In this document: positions 20,691 to 30,337 of the stretch, in pieces
Layout of the letters: every line of letters begins with the position of its first letter
How positions within the stretch are numbered: position 1 is the first letter of the stretch
Source: Liolophura sinensis
Lineage: Eukaryota > Mollusca > Polyplacophora > Chitonida > Chitonidae
DNA length: 60,000 nucleotides
Assembly (NCBI RefSeq): GCF_032854445.1
Contig: NC_088303.1
Coordinates: 1,311,501-1,371,500, forward strand
Reading direction: 5' to 3'
Translations under genes and position numbers: made by a program
Notes under the pieces: generated by a model
Databases searched by the model: none
Told to the model about the DNA's origin: nothing
The model's input: only the letters and a program-made list of their open reading frames with translations

Positions 20691-22574
20691 CTAGACACGT
20701 GACAAACAATCAGCAATCACATTATCTTTCCCTTTTATGTGTCTAATCTCTAGATTAAATTCTTGCAAAAGCAAACTCCACCGTAACAATCTTCGGTTTT
20801 TACCTTTTAGTTTGTGCAAGAAAGTTAAGGGATTGTGATCTGTATACACAACAATGGGGTAACTTGACGAAGTCACATATACTTCAAAATGCTGTAACGC
20901 TAGAATCAAGGACAGACATTCCTTTTCTATTGTCGAATAATTTCTCTGGCACTTGTCAAATTTGCGAGAGAAAAAACATACAGGGTGATCAACGTGATCT
21001 GTTTCATTTTCTTGTAACAAAACGTCCCCAGCAGATATATCACTAGCATCAACAGCTAGCTTAAATGGTAAATTAAAATCAGGTGCTACAAGTATGGGGC
21101 CGCTGCTTAGCATGGCCTTTAATCTATCAAAAGATCTCTGACACTCAATGGACCACAAGAATTTAGCACCTTTCTTTAACAGCTGAGTTAGTGGCTCACT
21201 AACAAATGAAAAGTTCCTACAGAACTTTCGATAATAACCTGCCATGCCCAAGAAACGCTTTAACTCTCTCTTACAACTTGGCACTGGAAAACAAGAGATA
21301 GCACTGATTTTAGAATTGACAGGTTTTACCTGACCCTGTCCGACAACATGCCCTAGATATGTGACAAAAGCACAACCAAACTCACACTTGGCCAAATTTA
21401 CTGTAAGATTGACTTGGGACAGTCTCGCAAATAATGCCTCCATGATATTTAAATGTTCCTCCCAAGTGTCACTGAATATAATTACATCGTCGATGTAAAC
21501 ACGACACCCTTTAAGGCCTGACGTAACGTTGTTCACAAGTCGTTGAAAGGTGGCAGGGCTGCTCTTCATCCCAAAGGGCATGACTTTGTACTGGTATAAA
21601 CCATCTGGGGTAGCAAACGCTGACACCTCACGAGCGCGCTGCGTGAGCGGTACTTGCCAAAATCCTTTCAATAGGTCAAACTTGGAGACAACGTTGGACT
21701 TTCCCACGGCATCAATACAGTCGTCGATCCTTGGAATGGGAAAGTTGTCTGCTTTAGTGACGGCATTCACTTTGCGATAGTCTGTACACATACGGTACGT
21801 CCCATCTGGTTTTGGCACAAGAATACAAGGTGAACTCCAGTTACTGTTACTGGGCTCGACCAGATCATTTTCCAGTAAATACTGAACTTCTTTCCTCAAG
21901 TATTCAGTTTTAGTTGGGTTCAGTCTGTATGGGTGCTGTTTAATCGGCTTGGAATCTCCAACTTCAACATCATGGTAGATGGATTCAGTCCTGGTTGGAA
22001 CATCAGGGAACAAATGTTCATATCGACGAACCAAATCCTTCAACTGCTGGCGTTGCTGATATTCCAGATGACCCAACACAGAATCAATGTTCACAAGAAT
22101 ACTTGAATTCTGGAGTTTGGCTGACCGGAACCTTAAGTCAAAATCTTGATCATCCCTAACAGCTGAATCAGGGCATAAGTTAGAGGTAACAACTCCACTA
22201 GGATGTACAACATTGAGATCAGTGCTATCTCTGTCTACATATGGCTTTAACATGTTAATGTGACAAAGTTGTCTAGATTTGCGCCGATCAGGAGTGAAAA
22301 TAATATAATTAAGATCACTTAGCCTCTTGTCTACTACATAAGGTCCAAAATAACGAGCTTCAAGTGGCTTACCACTAACTGGAAGTAAGGCCAGTACTTT
22401 CTGACCAACTTTAAATCTGCGTCTTACTGTCTCTTTGTCATACTTAGTTTTCATACTCTTCTGAGAAGCTGTAAGATTCTCTCTGGCTAACTCACATACT
22501 CTGTTGAGCTTAGTACGAAAACTTGACACATACTGTAATAGGTTAACATTGTCACTATCTCCAGACACAAACTT
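20691..22574 (-). pseudogene. Retrotransposon pol part 2: integrase C-terminus, reverse transcriptase, RNase H
   Basis: About 627 codons that stay in frame with the upstream gag-integrase frame but are separated from it by a single TAA (22575-22577). Residues counted from the GTG at 22568: about 1-115 form the integrase C-terminal domain, with a GPY motif at 75-77 (RYFGPYVVD). From about 205 there is a Ty3-like reverse transcriptase, with LVPKPDGTYRMCTDYRKVN, FDLLKGFWQVPL, PFGMKSSPATFQ and the catalytic YIDD at 358-361. The last 140 residues are RNase H with VDAS, TIEKE and YTDHNPL, ending ADCLSRV. No second integrase follows it; the polypurine tract and LTR come next. Everything needed for reverse transcription looks intact, so the TAA may be a recent nonsense change or, less likely, a readthrough stop. 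Confidence 0.9.
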
Positions 22575-25181
22575 TTACTTGAACAACTGTAGTGGACCAC
22601 GCACAGTATGGCCAAACACAAGCTCAAATGGACTAAATCCAAGTGACTCTTGTACAGACTCTCTTACAGCAAACATTAGCAAAGGTACACCCTCGTCCCA
22701 ATCTTTCCCTGTCTCAAAGCAGTAAGTTCTTATCATACTTTTCAGTGTCTGATGGAATCTCTCTAGTGCTCCTTGACTTTGTGGGTGATAAGCTGAGGAT
22801 TTATACTGGCTAATACCTAGCTCATGCATAACTTGTTGGAACACACCAGACATGAAATTTGAACCCTGGTCTGACTGTACTGACTTAGGCAGACCAAACA
22901 TGGTGAAGAACTTAACTAAAGCCCTAATTACAGTCTTGGCAGTAATATTCCTTAGCGGAATTGCCTCAGGGAAACGAGTTGAAGTACACATTATGGTTAA
23001 CATATACTGATTTCCAGACTTTGTCTTAGGTAGCGGACCAACACAATCTATTAAGATTCTACTGAATGGCTCACCAATTGCAGGAATAGGCCTCAAGGCT
23101 GCCTTGGGGATTGTCTGGTTAGGTTTCCCCACTAACTGACATGCATGACAAGACCTGCAAAATTCAGTAACATCTTTCCTTATTCCTGGCCAATAAAAAT
23201 GACTGAGAATCTTATGATAGGTCTTATTAACACCTAAATGACCTGCTAACGGCGTTTCATGCGCTATGGTCAGTATGTCTTTACGATAAGACTTGGGCAC
23301 AACTACCTGATGCTTAATTGCCCATTCATCCTCCAACGAAACATCGGGAGGCCTCCACTGCCGCATCAATATGCCAGACTTGACATAGTAGTAGCATGGG
23401 TCAGGTAAAGATTCACCATCTTTAGCTGCATCATTAAACAAGCAAGAAATACTTGGATCACTGTGTTGTTCAGCAATCAACTCAGTCCTACAAAATGACT
23501 GATCACCACTAACAAAATTAGTATCTACTTCCTGCTGGCTGTCTACTTTGGAAGAATCTTCATCCAACATGTTGTTGAGAAAAGTCTCACTCAAATCAAC
23601 AGTACTACCCTGGTCCGTACTGACTTTTCTAGACATAGCTCTTGTAACAACACAGGACGGATATAAACCCGCTATCTCGCTTTCAACTGGCTCTGTGACT
23701 GAATTCAGAGAAGGCTTATCAACCATTAAGGGATCAACAGTAACTTTATCATGCGCTAAGTCATTTCCCAACAACAAATGAATACCCTCAAAAGGTAATG
23801 AAGACTTAATGCCTACCCTGACAGGTCCAGATATCAAATCTGATGACAAATAAATATCATGAAGGGGAACACTGACAAAGTCACTAGACTCTACACCTCT
23901 AATAAGGGCACGAACCCCAGAGTATGACTCTTCAGAAAAGGGCAGAGTATTCATCAACAACAGAGACTGAGATGCCCCAGTATCCCTTAATATCTTTATA
24001 GGGGTAGCACAAGACATGTCGCTTCTAAGCGACACTGAACCAGAATTGATAAACGGAGCGAAGCTATCCATAGAGCATTTGGGAATCTTATCCAATCCCA
24101 TATCAGCTAAGTCAGATCTGCTTTTAACTGCTGATGTAACTTCCGGCAATGTTTTGTGCATTGTAACACAAAGACCTGTGGGCTTAGACTCATTCTGAGC
24201 TTCCCGTATCCTTTTCAACTTGTAACATTCACTCATCACGTGACCTACCCGCTTGCAAAAATTACAAGTGACCCTATTTCGAGGACTACCATTCCAATCT
24301 GAACTACGTGAACCATGAGCTGTAGAACCATTGGAGCCTGGTGTAGAACTCTTCTGTGTAGAGCTACCTCTACCTGTTGCATGTGACTGGGTATTTCTAC
24401 GTATAAATGAATTAAATGGTTTACCCGTGTATGTAACCTTATGTGTCAAGGAATAATCATCAGCTAAACTGGCTGCCTCTTCAAGTGTACTCGCCTTCTG
24501 CTCATCAACGAACACCTTTACATCATTATGAATACAACGCTTGAACTCTTCTACCAGCACAAGCTGACGCAAACTTTCAAAATCCCTGCCTATTTTCTTG
24601 GCTATACACCAGCGATCAAACAACTGCTCCTTAGCTCGACCAAACTCAACGTATGTCTGATCTCTACCTTTTTCACAGTTACGAAATTTCTGGCGGTAAG
24701 CTTCAGGCACCAATTCATAACCCTTCAAAATTACCTCTTTCACATAGTCATAATTGGAAGCATTCTCTACACTTAACTGAGTGTAAATTTCCCTGGCCTT
24801 TCCAATTAGCACACTCTGTAATAACATAGTCCAGAACTCTTTAGGCCACTTTAAACTATTTGCAATTTTCTCAAAATGCAGAAAATATTTATCCACCTCT
24901 TTTTCCTGAAAGGATGGAACTAACCGAATGTATTTGGTCACATCAAATCCGGAATCCTGTCTACCGGAAGGACCCGGTTTCTCACCTCTCTCAACCTCTA
25001 ACTTTTTCATTTGAAACTCCAATTCCCTTTCCCTCTCTCTTTCTTGCATTTCTCTCTCCTCTCTCTCTCTCTGCACTTCCCTCTCCCTTTCCTCTCTCTC
25101 TCTCTGCATTTTCAACTTTTCTAACTCTATCTCATGTTCCCTCTCTTTCTCCTTCTCTCTTTCCTCTTTCTCCAATCTCAA
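22575..25181 (-). CDS. Retrotransposon gag-protease-integrase frame
   Basis: 868 residues from the first TTG-initiated position, and open upstream to about 25266. Order: a highly charged Glu/Arg coiled coil (1-66); a gag core (about 80-250, KYIRLVPSFQ, FWTMLLQSVLIGKAREIY); a CCHC zinc knuckle (C306, C309, H314, C319); an aspartic protease DTGA (400-403); an integrase zinc-binding segment (H641, H648, C675, C678); and an integrase core with D712, D771 and E807, D-E spacing 35. The frame ends in TAA inside the integrase C-terminal region, and coding continues in the same frame afterwards. Its 5' end lacks a good ATG because the gag start lies in another frame (25443-25261). In a live element the frame would give the particle protein, protease and integrase. 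Confidence 0.9.
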   Translation of the reverse strand: MRLEKEEREKEKEREHEIELEKLKMQREREEREREVQREREEREMQERERERELEFQMKKLEVERGEKPGPSGRQDSGFDVTKYIRLVPSFQEKEVDKYFLHFEKIANSLKWPKEFWTMLLQSVLIGKAREIYTQLSVENASNYDYVKEVILKGYELVPEAYRQKFRNCEKGRDQTYVEFGRAKEQLFDRWCIAKKIGRDFESLRQLVLVEEFKRCIHNDVKVFVDEQKASTLEEAASLADDYSLTHKVTYTGKPFNSFIRRNTQSHATGRGSSTQKSSTPGSNGSTAHGSRSSDWNGSPRNRVTCNFCKRVGHVMSECYKLKRIREAQNESKPTGLCVTMHKTLPEVTSAVKSRSDLADMGLDKIPKCSMDSFAPFINSGSVSLRSDMSCATPIKILRDTGASQSLLLMNTLPFSEESYSGVRALIRGVESSDFVSVPLHDIYLSSDLISGPVRVGIKSSLPFEGIHLLLGNDLAHDKVTVDPLMVDKPSLNSVTEPVESEIAGLYPSCVVTRAMSRKVSTDQGSTVDLSETFLNNMLDEDSSKVDSQQEVDTNFVSGDQSFCRTELIAEQHSDPSISCLFNDAAKDGESLPDPCYYYVKSGILMRQWRPPDVSLEDEWAIKHQVVVPKSYRKDILTIAHETPLAGHLGVNKTYHKILSHFYWPGIRKDVTEFCRSCHACQLVGKPNQTIPKAALRPIPAIGEPFSRILIDCVGPLPKTKSGNQYMLTIMCTSTRFPEAIPLRNITAKTVIRALVKFFTMFGLPKSVQSDQGSNFMSGVFQQVMHELGISQYKSSAYHPQSQGALERFHQTLKSMIRTYCFETGKDWDEGVPLLMFAVRESVQESLGFSPFELVFGHTVRGPLQLFK

Positions 25182-25260
25182 CTTTTCTAACTCAAACTGT
25201 TTAAACTTAAGCTCGGTATCAGACTGACCCTCGAACTCATAATCAGATAATGCAGAACTA

Positions 25261-25443
25261 TCAAAACTTCCCTATCTCCACTAAATGTTTCAACAAAGTA
25301 TACTGCATATCTCTTTTCCTCCATGAAGACTTTATGGACAAACCTAAAAATGTCCCTAACTTAACCAAGTCTTCCTTCTTTAAACTCTCAAAAACATCCT
25401 GATCGGGCGCATTAACAAACTGTTTAGGATCAAAATCTCCCAT
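25261..25443 (-). pseudogene. Gag N-terminal segment, separated by a frameshift
   Basis: Starts with ATG at 25443 (MGDFDPKQFVNAPDQDVF), and continues LKKEDLVKLGTFLGL, a SAP-like start seen in many invertebrate Gag proteins. It stops at TGA after 60 codons. The long gag frame opens in another register from about 25266 (GSFDSSALSDYEFEG), so a single indel near 25265 splits gag. It lies about 100 bp after the primer-binding site, as expected for a gag start. Confidence 0.75.
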
Positions 25444-25543
25444 TGTAAATATTTAGCCACTGAATCATTCACCGTTAAAATTAAGCAATCGCTTCTCACT
25501 TGTGTTTAACTTCAAATAGCAAAACAAAAAGGAAACAATCAGT

Positions 25544-25560
25544 TCCCGGACAAGCCCCCA
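25544..25560 (-). other. Primer-binding site, tRNA-Pro-like
   Basis: On the minus strand TGGGGGCTTGTCCGGGA lies five bases inside the 5' LTR. It differs at one base from the tRNA-Pro-type site (TGGGGGCTCGTCCGGGA) as I remember it from gammaretroviral elements. The assignment rests on that recollection. Confidence 0.65.
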
Positions 25561-25565
25561 ATTTC

Positions 25566-26083
25566 TGTTACGGTATTGAAAACAGCAACAGAAAACAGAC
25601 TCAGTGACTCAATATTACAATGTAAACAATGTTTTATATATAAAATGAGACGTACAGTTTTACAGACAGTTCAACAACAACAACATAAAAAAACATACAC
25701 ATCAGTATTACCGGTCTTTACAAGTTTCCAGTTCACCTTTGCATCCCAAGAAATGTATTCCAGGAAATCCAACGTAAAGACCATGGGATAAACACACAAT
25801 TCACAAATTGTCCTAGACAGGTACTTCGCCAGGTTAGCGAACACGAACACAGTACACAGGTTACACAGAACTGGAACAGTCAAGCCTTTGAATGACGTCA
25901 CACCCGCAGAGCACAACACAGGGTAAATACAGGCATGGAGGTATAATCCACTTCAGATCAGTCACAGCTCCCGCAGAAGCTCACAAACGAGCCGTTCAGA
26001 GACGTAGAGTAATGTCACCTTGTGGCAGAACGAACGTCCTTTACAAAACTGAAAACTTCAGTTTAGAGTCCTTGACGACCTTG
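25566..26083 (-). repeat. 5' LTR, truncated to 518 bp
   Basis: Identical to 19564-20081 apart from one visible difference (AACAGCAAC against AACAACAAC). It breaks off at 26083, where the 3' LTR continues for another 495 bp. The lost part is the outer end, which should contain the promoter region (U3). Confidence 0.85.
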
Positions 26084-27970
26084 ATGTGTACACAGGGTGC
26101 TTATGTGCAAACATATTCGCACAACGTTCAAACTTATTCAACTTATTTTTCCATAGAAAAACCTGTATTTAAAAGTTATACGTTTCTTTTGCTCGGTAGT
26201 TTAGTTGTACTCATAAGGGTGACCACGATCGGCTACCTGTAAGCGTTATCTAAGGGTCATTATTCATACATATTCATACGCTAGATTTATGTAGGGTACA
26301 GTGGCAAAGTTCATGGGACTGGGAGCAGATAGGGTCGTCAATGGCGGCTCATACAGCCAGAGGTAATAGAGTCGCCAATGGTGATATACGTGGAACATTG
26401 TTTTGGAAATTGGTTTTGCGTCGGAACAGTGTTAATGGTATACGATATGTCTGTTTGGACATGTAGATGACATGCAGACCTGCTTTAGGTTGGACTCCCT
26501 TAGTACTCCTAACAGGCCCTCCGGGTTGTATGTGGTGACGGGCTTATATTCAGTTGATAACGATGTGGCCCTACTTTGCATGTTTGATTTGCTGTGTTTT
26601 CTATACATTTTGAACATGTTTTGAATGTCCTGCAATATTTCCTGATCCCATTAGTGTGATTTATACATGAATTTTGAAGAAGCACTTTTTTTGGGGGGGG
26701 GGGGGAAATAAGACTTCAAACCTTGACATGCATTCACTTTTCACAAGAACGAAATTCAGCTGAGAAAAGAGGTACTTTAACCTTGAAAAGCGCTAGGTGA
26801 AATATAACAAGATTTCCACTCAGTTAAAAACAGATGAATTTTGTACATTTTACTTCATTTTATCAGCTAAGGGGTTGCAGGTAATTCTTCGTAAATTTGC
26901 ACCGGATATCAGTCGACTCCTAACCAATTATACATTACGAAAACTTTCTTTCATGGACATTATCGATGCTGCACGACTCCATACGGATTCTATACCTGTA
27001 TTAGTTCTGAGCAATTCTCGCGCGCTCTTGAAATTAGCTCATGCGCAGTCAATTGCAAAGGTGACATTAATACCCATTTTACAACCAGAAAAGTCGATTT
27101 GACGGCTTTTAGGATACCCATCTGCATTATCAGTACACCATAGTGGAAAAAAAACTTTTTAAGTTTCTTTGCTCTTTAACGACTGGAAAATCCCTTGAAT
27201 GGTTAGAAAGAAAATGTAATGCTCTTAAACGATATGACGTTGAATAAAACCAAATTTCAAAATACGAAAATGATTATTGCTTTAATACAATCAAGTTAGC
27301 TACAGGCGCCGTGTATGGTGTCGCTGCGCCTTCCGAAGAACTCCATATACACGTCGGTATACCGCTGGCAAACCGACAACAGACATAATGGGCGCCGTCG
27401 CTTTGTGTGTGGTACTAAAGCTTCAGTACTTCTGAACTACCGTGTTGCTTTATGAGCACCTCATTTCAGAAACCGTAACATACTGCAAACAAAGTATACA
27501 CCTTTATCAGACTGGTTTTACGGAACAAAAAATCCTAATTACTTCTTTGCATATGTTTATATCCGTACTCCTGAACATTTCAGATTGTAGGACTGCGTCG
27601 GGTTATGGATAGTCGCGACAGAGTCCCTGTGGTAAACCACAGCCAGCAAGGTGCTGGACAAACCTGTGGATTTAAATAGGCAGTTAATAGCAGCGAAAGC
27701 GGTGCTCCCCGCAAGCGGCCCCATTGGGCAGACGGCGGAGAGTTGTAGGTAACTAGCACTGCGTTTAAAACAAGATTTACAATATGTAGACGGTGCTATA
27801 GGTATAGCCTCCCCTTAACCCGCCCTGTGGAACACTGCGAGCAAAAAATACCTCGCTTTTTATAGTACTATGTCAGGCAATGGACTTTCATTTTCAGTAT
27901 AGCCAGTGTTAAAGTTGTGGAATGTCTAAAACGAATTGCTGTAATATATTAGCTTTTCTACAGTCTGTCT
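26084..27970. other. Intergenic, no gene seen
   Basis: AT-rich. It contains a G13 run at 26693-26705. The open frame 26797-27102 has no recognisable domain, signal or splice context. 27551-27690 has a weak resemblance to the SINE core (TCCGTACTCCTGAACATTTC). Confidence 0.4.
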
Positions 27971-27974
27971 ACCC

Positions 27975-28133
27975 CAATGCGGTTGCTACGAGTTGCTCCA
28001 GCTCATGCCGGTTTCCTCTCCGGCCGCACGTAAGGGAAGGTCCGTAAGCAACCTGCGGACGGTCGTGGGCTTCCCCCCGCCGTCGTGAAATATTCTTGAG
28101 TAAGTCTTAAAACACTAATCAGATAAATAAACA
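27975..28133 (+). mobile_element. SINE fragment, plus orientation
   Basis: AGCTCATGCCGGTTTCCTCTC, AACCTGCGGACGGTCGTGGG and CGTCGTGAAATATTCTTGAG, followed by AGATAAATAAAC. The tRNA-like 5' end and part of the centre are missing. Confidence 0.75.
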
Positions 28134-29470
28134 GTACATCTAGGTTAACAGTGTTTAAAATATGGTTATGCAATCACAGCTGATTGTTGCCGACTGCCAA
28201 GCTCCGGAGCTTTATGTCAAAGTGATATATTCTGTCCGGTGCTCACATCCACATTAGTATCGACCCTATTATATGACTGCGCGAGCGGTCCGTTTATCAC
28301 CAAGACCACAAAGCAGTGAAAGTCCAAACCCTGATTTGAACCGGTTTGTCAAGAGAAAGCTTCTTAACATTGCTGGGTATGGCCTTTGATTATCACCATA
28401 AATATAAACTTGATCAACGCAAGTACGTTAACATTTATCTGCACCACAGTTTCCGGCTGCACTTCGCTTCGAAACAGCAGTTTTGTGTTTTCTTATTCGG
28501 CCTACGCGACCAGAGCGAACAAACGATCAAAAACCGCCGATTTACTAGACTACACGGTAGTTACACAATCATTTGTTCGAAATTGGCTGGCTTGAACAAA
28601 GACTCTTTGTTAAGGATTAAAATACAGTTTTCTTTTCATATTTATCCCACCCACCCCCCCCCCCCCCCCTCTTCAAACAGGTCGATCTCGTGCAATGGCA
28701 ACCTATTTAAAGCTGTACCTTACTGAACTGTCATGACTCGAGCGCTCAGGTTACTCAGCAATTGCACGAAACTTGTCAGGACCCGTTACAGTATGAACCA
28801 CCATAGAAATGTACGATATGTAAGAAATAACAAGTCTTGTAATGTTGCAAGTATGTATTTTTTTTTTCGAACACTGCTCGTGGAAAAGCAGGTCAGCTAA
28901 CAAGAGTGCATGTTATACACAATTTGTAAACTGCTATGCAATAACTTTCCATACATTGCCCGCAGAAAACCAAGGAGTTGGACTAATGGAAGCCTAGGAA
29001 GCAAAACAGTAAAGGGAAGGTGGGAGAGTGACTCATTACAATTCAGCGATATATGGGACAAAGCTGAAGAAATGTAGGGTACGCGGATTTAAATATGGTA
29101 TTCCCACCTCTAAACAGAGACAGGCTTGCGTTAAATACGATAGTCTACCTAGACATTGAATATATTTGTTTAAGATTTAGTTTGCTTAAGGGAGAGAATT
29201 TTCACACACTGCTAATTACTAATTTGATAGAGGCTTTGGGAGGCCTTTTAGACCGAACAATAGTCTGTTGGACATCCTGCTGTGCCACTGCGTGTCTGCC
29301 TTCACCTTGATGCTGCTTTCAACTGCCTCTCGGTAATCCATCCTCTTAAACGTTCTCTATACAGATAGTCCCTGTGCAGATCTGCCAAGAAAAATATATT
29401 TACATAAAGTTATGCACCACTATAGTTAAAATGTTTTTTAATCAAATTTTCAGCGTGAACGTTCAGAACA
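28134..29470. other. Region downstream of gene B, no gene seen
   Basis: Contains a poly-C run near 28655-28670 and a poly-T run at 28858. Frames at 28346-28726 and 29095-29310 show no domain. No perfect AATAAA was found just after the gene B stop on the minus strand, so its 3' end is not placed. Confidence 0.4.
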
Positions 29471-29474
29471 CTTA

Positions 29475-30337
29475 CTAAGTTAAATTGGAGGTTTCCTCGG
29501 GGGCGGCCGTCGTGGGGGCCGCCGTTTCCTCGGGGGCGGCCGTCGTGGGGGCCGCCGTTTCCTCGGGAGCCGCCGTCGTGGGGGCCGCCGTTTCCTCGGG
29601 AGCCGCCGTCGTGGGGGCCGCCGTTTCCTCGGGAGCCGCCGTCGTGGGGGCCGCCGTTTCCTCGGGAGCCGCCGTCGTGGGGGCCGCCGTTTCCTCGGGA
29701 GCCGCCGTCGTGGGGGCCGCCGTTTCCTCGGGAGCCGCCGTCGTGGGGGCCGCCGTTTCCTCGGGAGCCGCCGTCGTGGGGGCCGCCGTTTCCTCGGGGG
29801 CCGCCGTCGTGGGGGCCGCCGTTTCCTCGGGGGCCGCCGTCGTGGGGGCCGCCGTTTCCTCGGGGGCCGCCGTCGTGGGGGCCGCCGTTTCCTCGGGGGC
29901 CGCCGTCGTGGGGGCCGCCGTTTCCTCGGGGGCCGCCGTCGTGGGAGCCGCCGTTTCCTCGGGGGCCGCCGTCGTGGGAGCCGCCGTTTCCTCGGGGGCC
30001 GCCGTCGTGGGAGCCGCCGTTTCCTCGGGGGCCGCCGTCGTGGGAGCCGCCGTTTCCTCGGGAGCCGCCGTCGTGGGAGCCGCCGTTTCCTCGGGAGCCG
30101 CCGTTTCCTCGGGAGCCGCCGTTTCCTCGGGAGCCGCCGTTTCCTCGGGAGCCGCCGTTTCCTCGGGAGCCGCCGTTTCCTCGGGAGCCGCCGTTTCCTC
30201 GGGAGCCGCCGTTTCCTCGGGAGCCGCCGTTTCCTCGGGAGCGGCCGTTTCCTCGGGAGCGGCCGTTTCCTCGGGAGCGGCCGTCGTGGGAGCCGCCGTT
30301 TCCTCGGGAGTAATAGGTTCAGTTGACGATACATAAT
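29475..30337 (-). repeat. Coding VNTR: tail exon of gene B (33-bp and 18-bp units)
   Basis: The exon starts after CCATAG and joins the hinge exon in phase (G|AT). It holds 19 copies of a 33-bp unit coding [11 protein letters not shown] and 10 copies of an 18-bp unit coding EETAAP. The sequence is very GC-rich against an AT-rich background, and most differences between copies are synonymous (GGGGGC against GGGAGC on plus). Both unit lengths are multiples of three and lack stops, so long frames also appear on the plus strand (29485-30336) and in another minus frame (Arg/Pro-rich). Only the acidic Thr/Pro frame joins the upstream exons and ends naturally. Confidence 0.88.

Larger units (their letters stand above)
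19564..26083 (-). mobile_element. Ty3-type LTR retrotransposon with integrase before reverse transcriptase (Gmr1-like)
   Basis: A 6.5-kb element on the minus strand. Its parts, in its own direction: truncated 5' LTR (26083-25566), primer-binding site (25560-25544), gag start (25443), a gag-protease-integrase frame, then an integrase C-terminus-reverse transcriptase-RNase H frame, a polypurine tract (20596-20577) and a complete 3' LTR (20576-19564). The reverse transcriptase and integrase look Ty3-like, but the order PR-INT-RT-RH is that of Ty1/copia. This combination is known from the Gmr1 group. The shared 518 bp of the LTRs differ by only one base that I could see, so insertion is recent. 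The coding part nevertheless carries one in-frame stop and one frame change. Confidence 0.88.

Noticed and set aside
26797-27102. 101-residue plus-strand frame
   Set aside because: No recognisable domain, promoter or splice context in AT-rich intergenic DNA. Length is within chance expectation.
29485-30336. 283-residue plus-strand frame ([11 protein letters not shown] repeats) and 284-residue minus frame (Arg/Pro-rich)
   Set aside because: Both are other-frame readings of the gene B tail VNTR. Only the EETAAP frame joins the upstream CAP exons in phase and has a stop right after the repeat.
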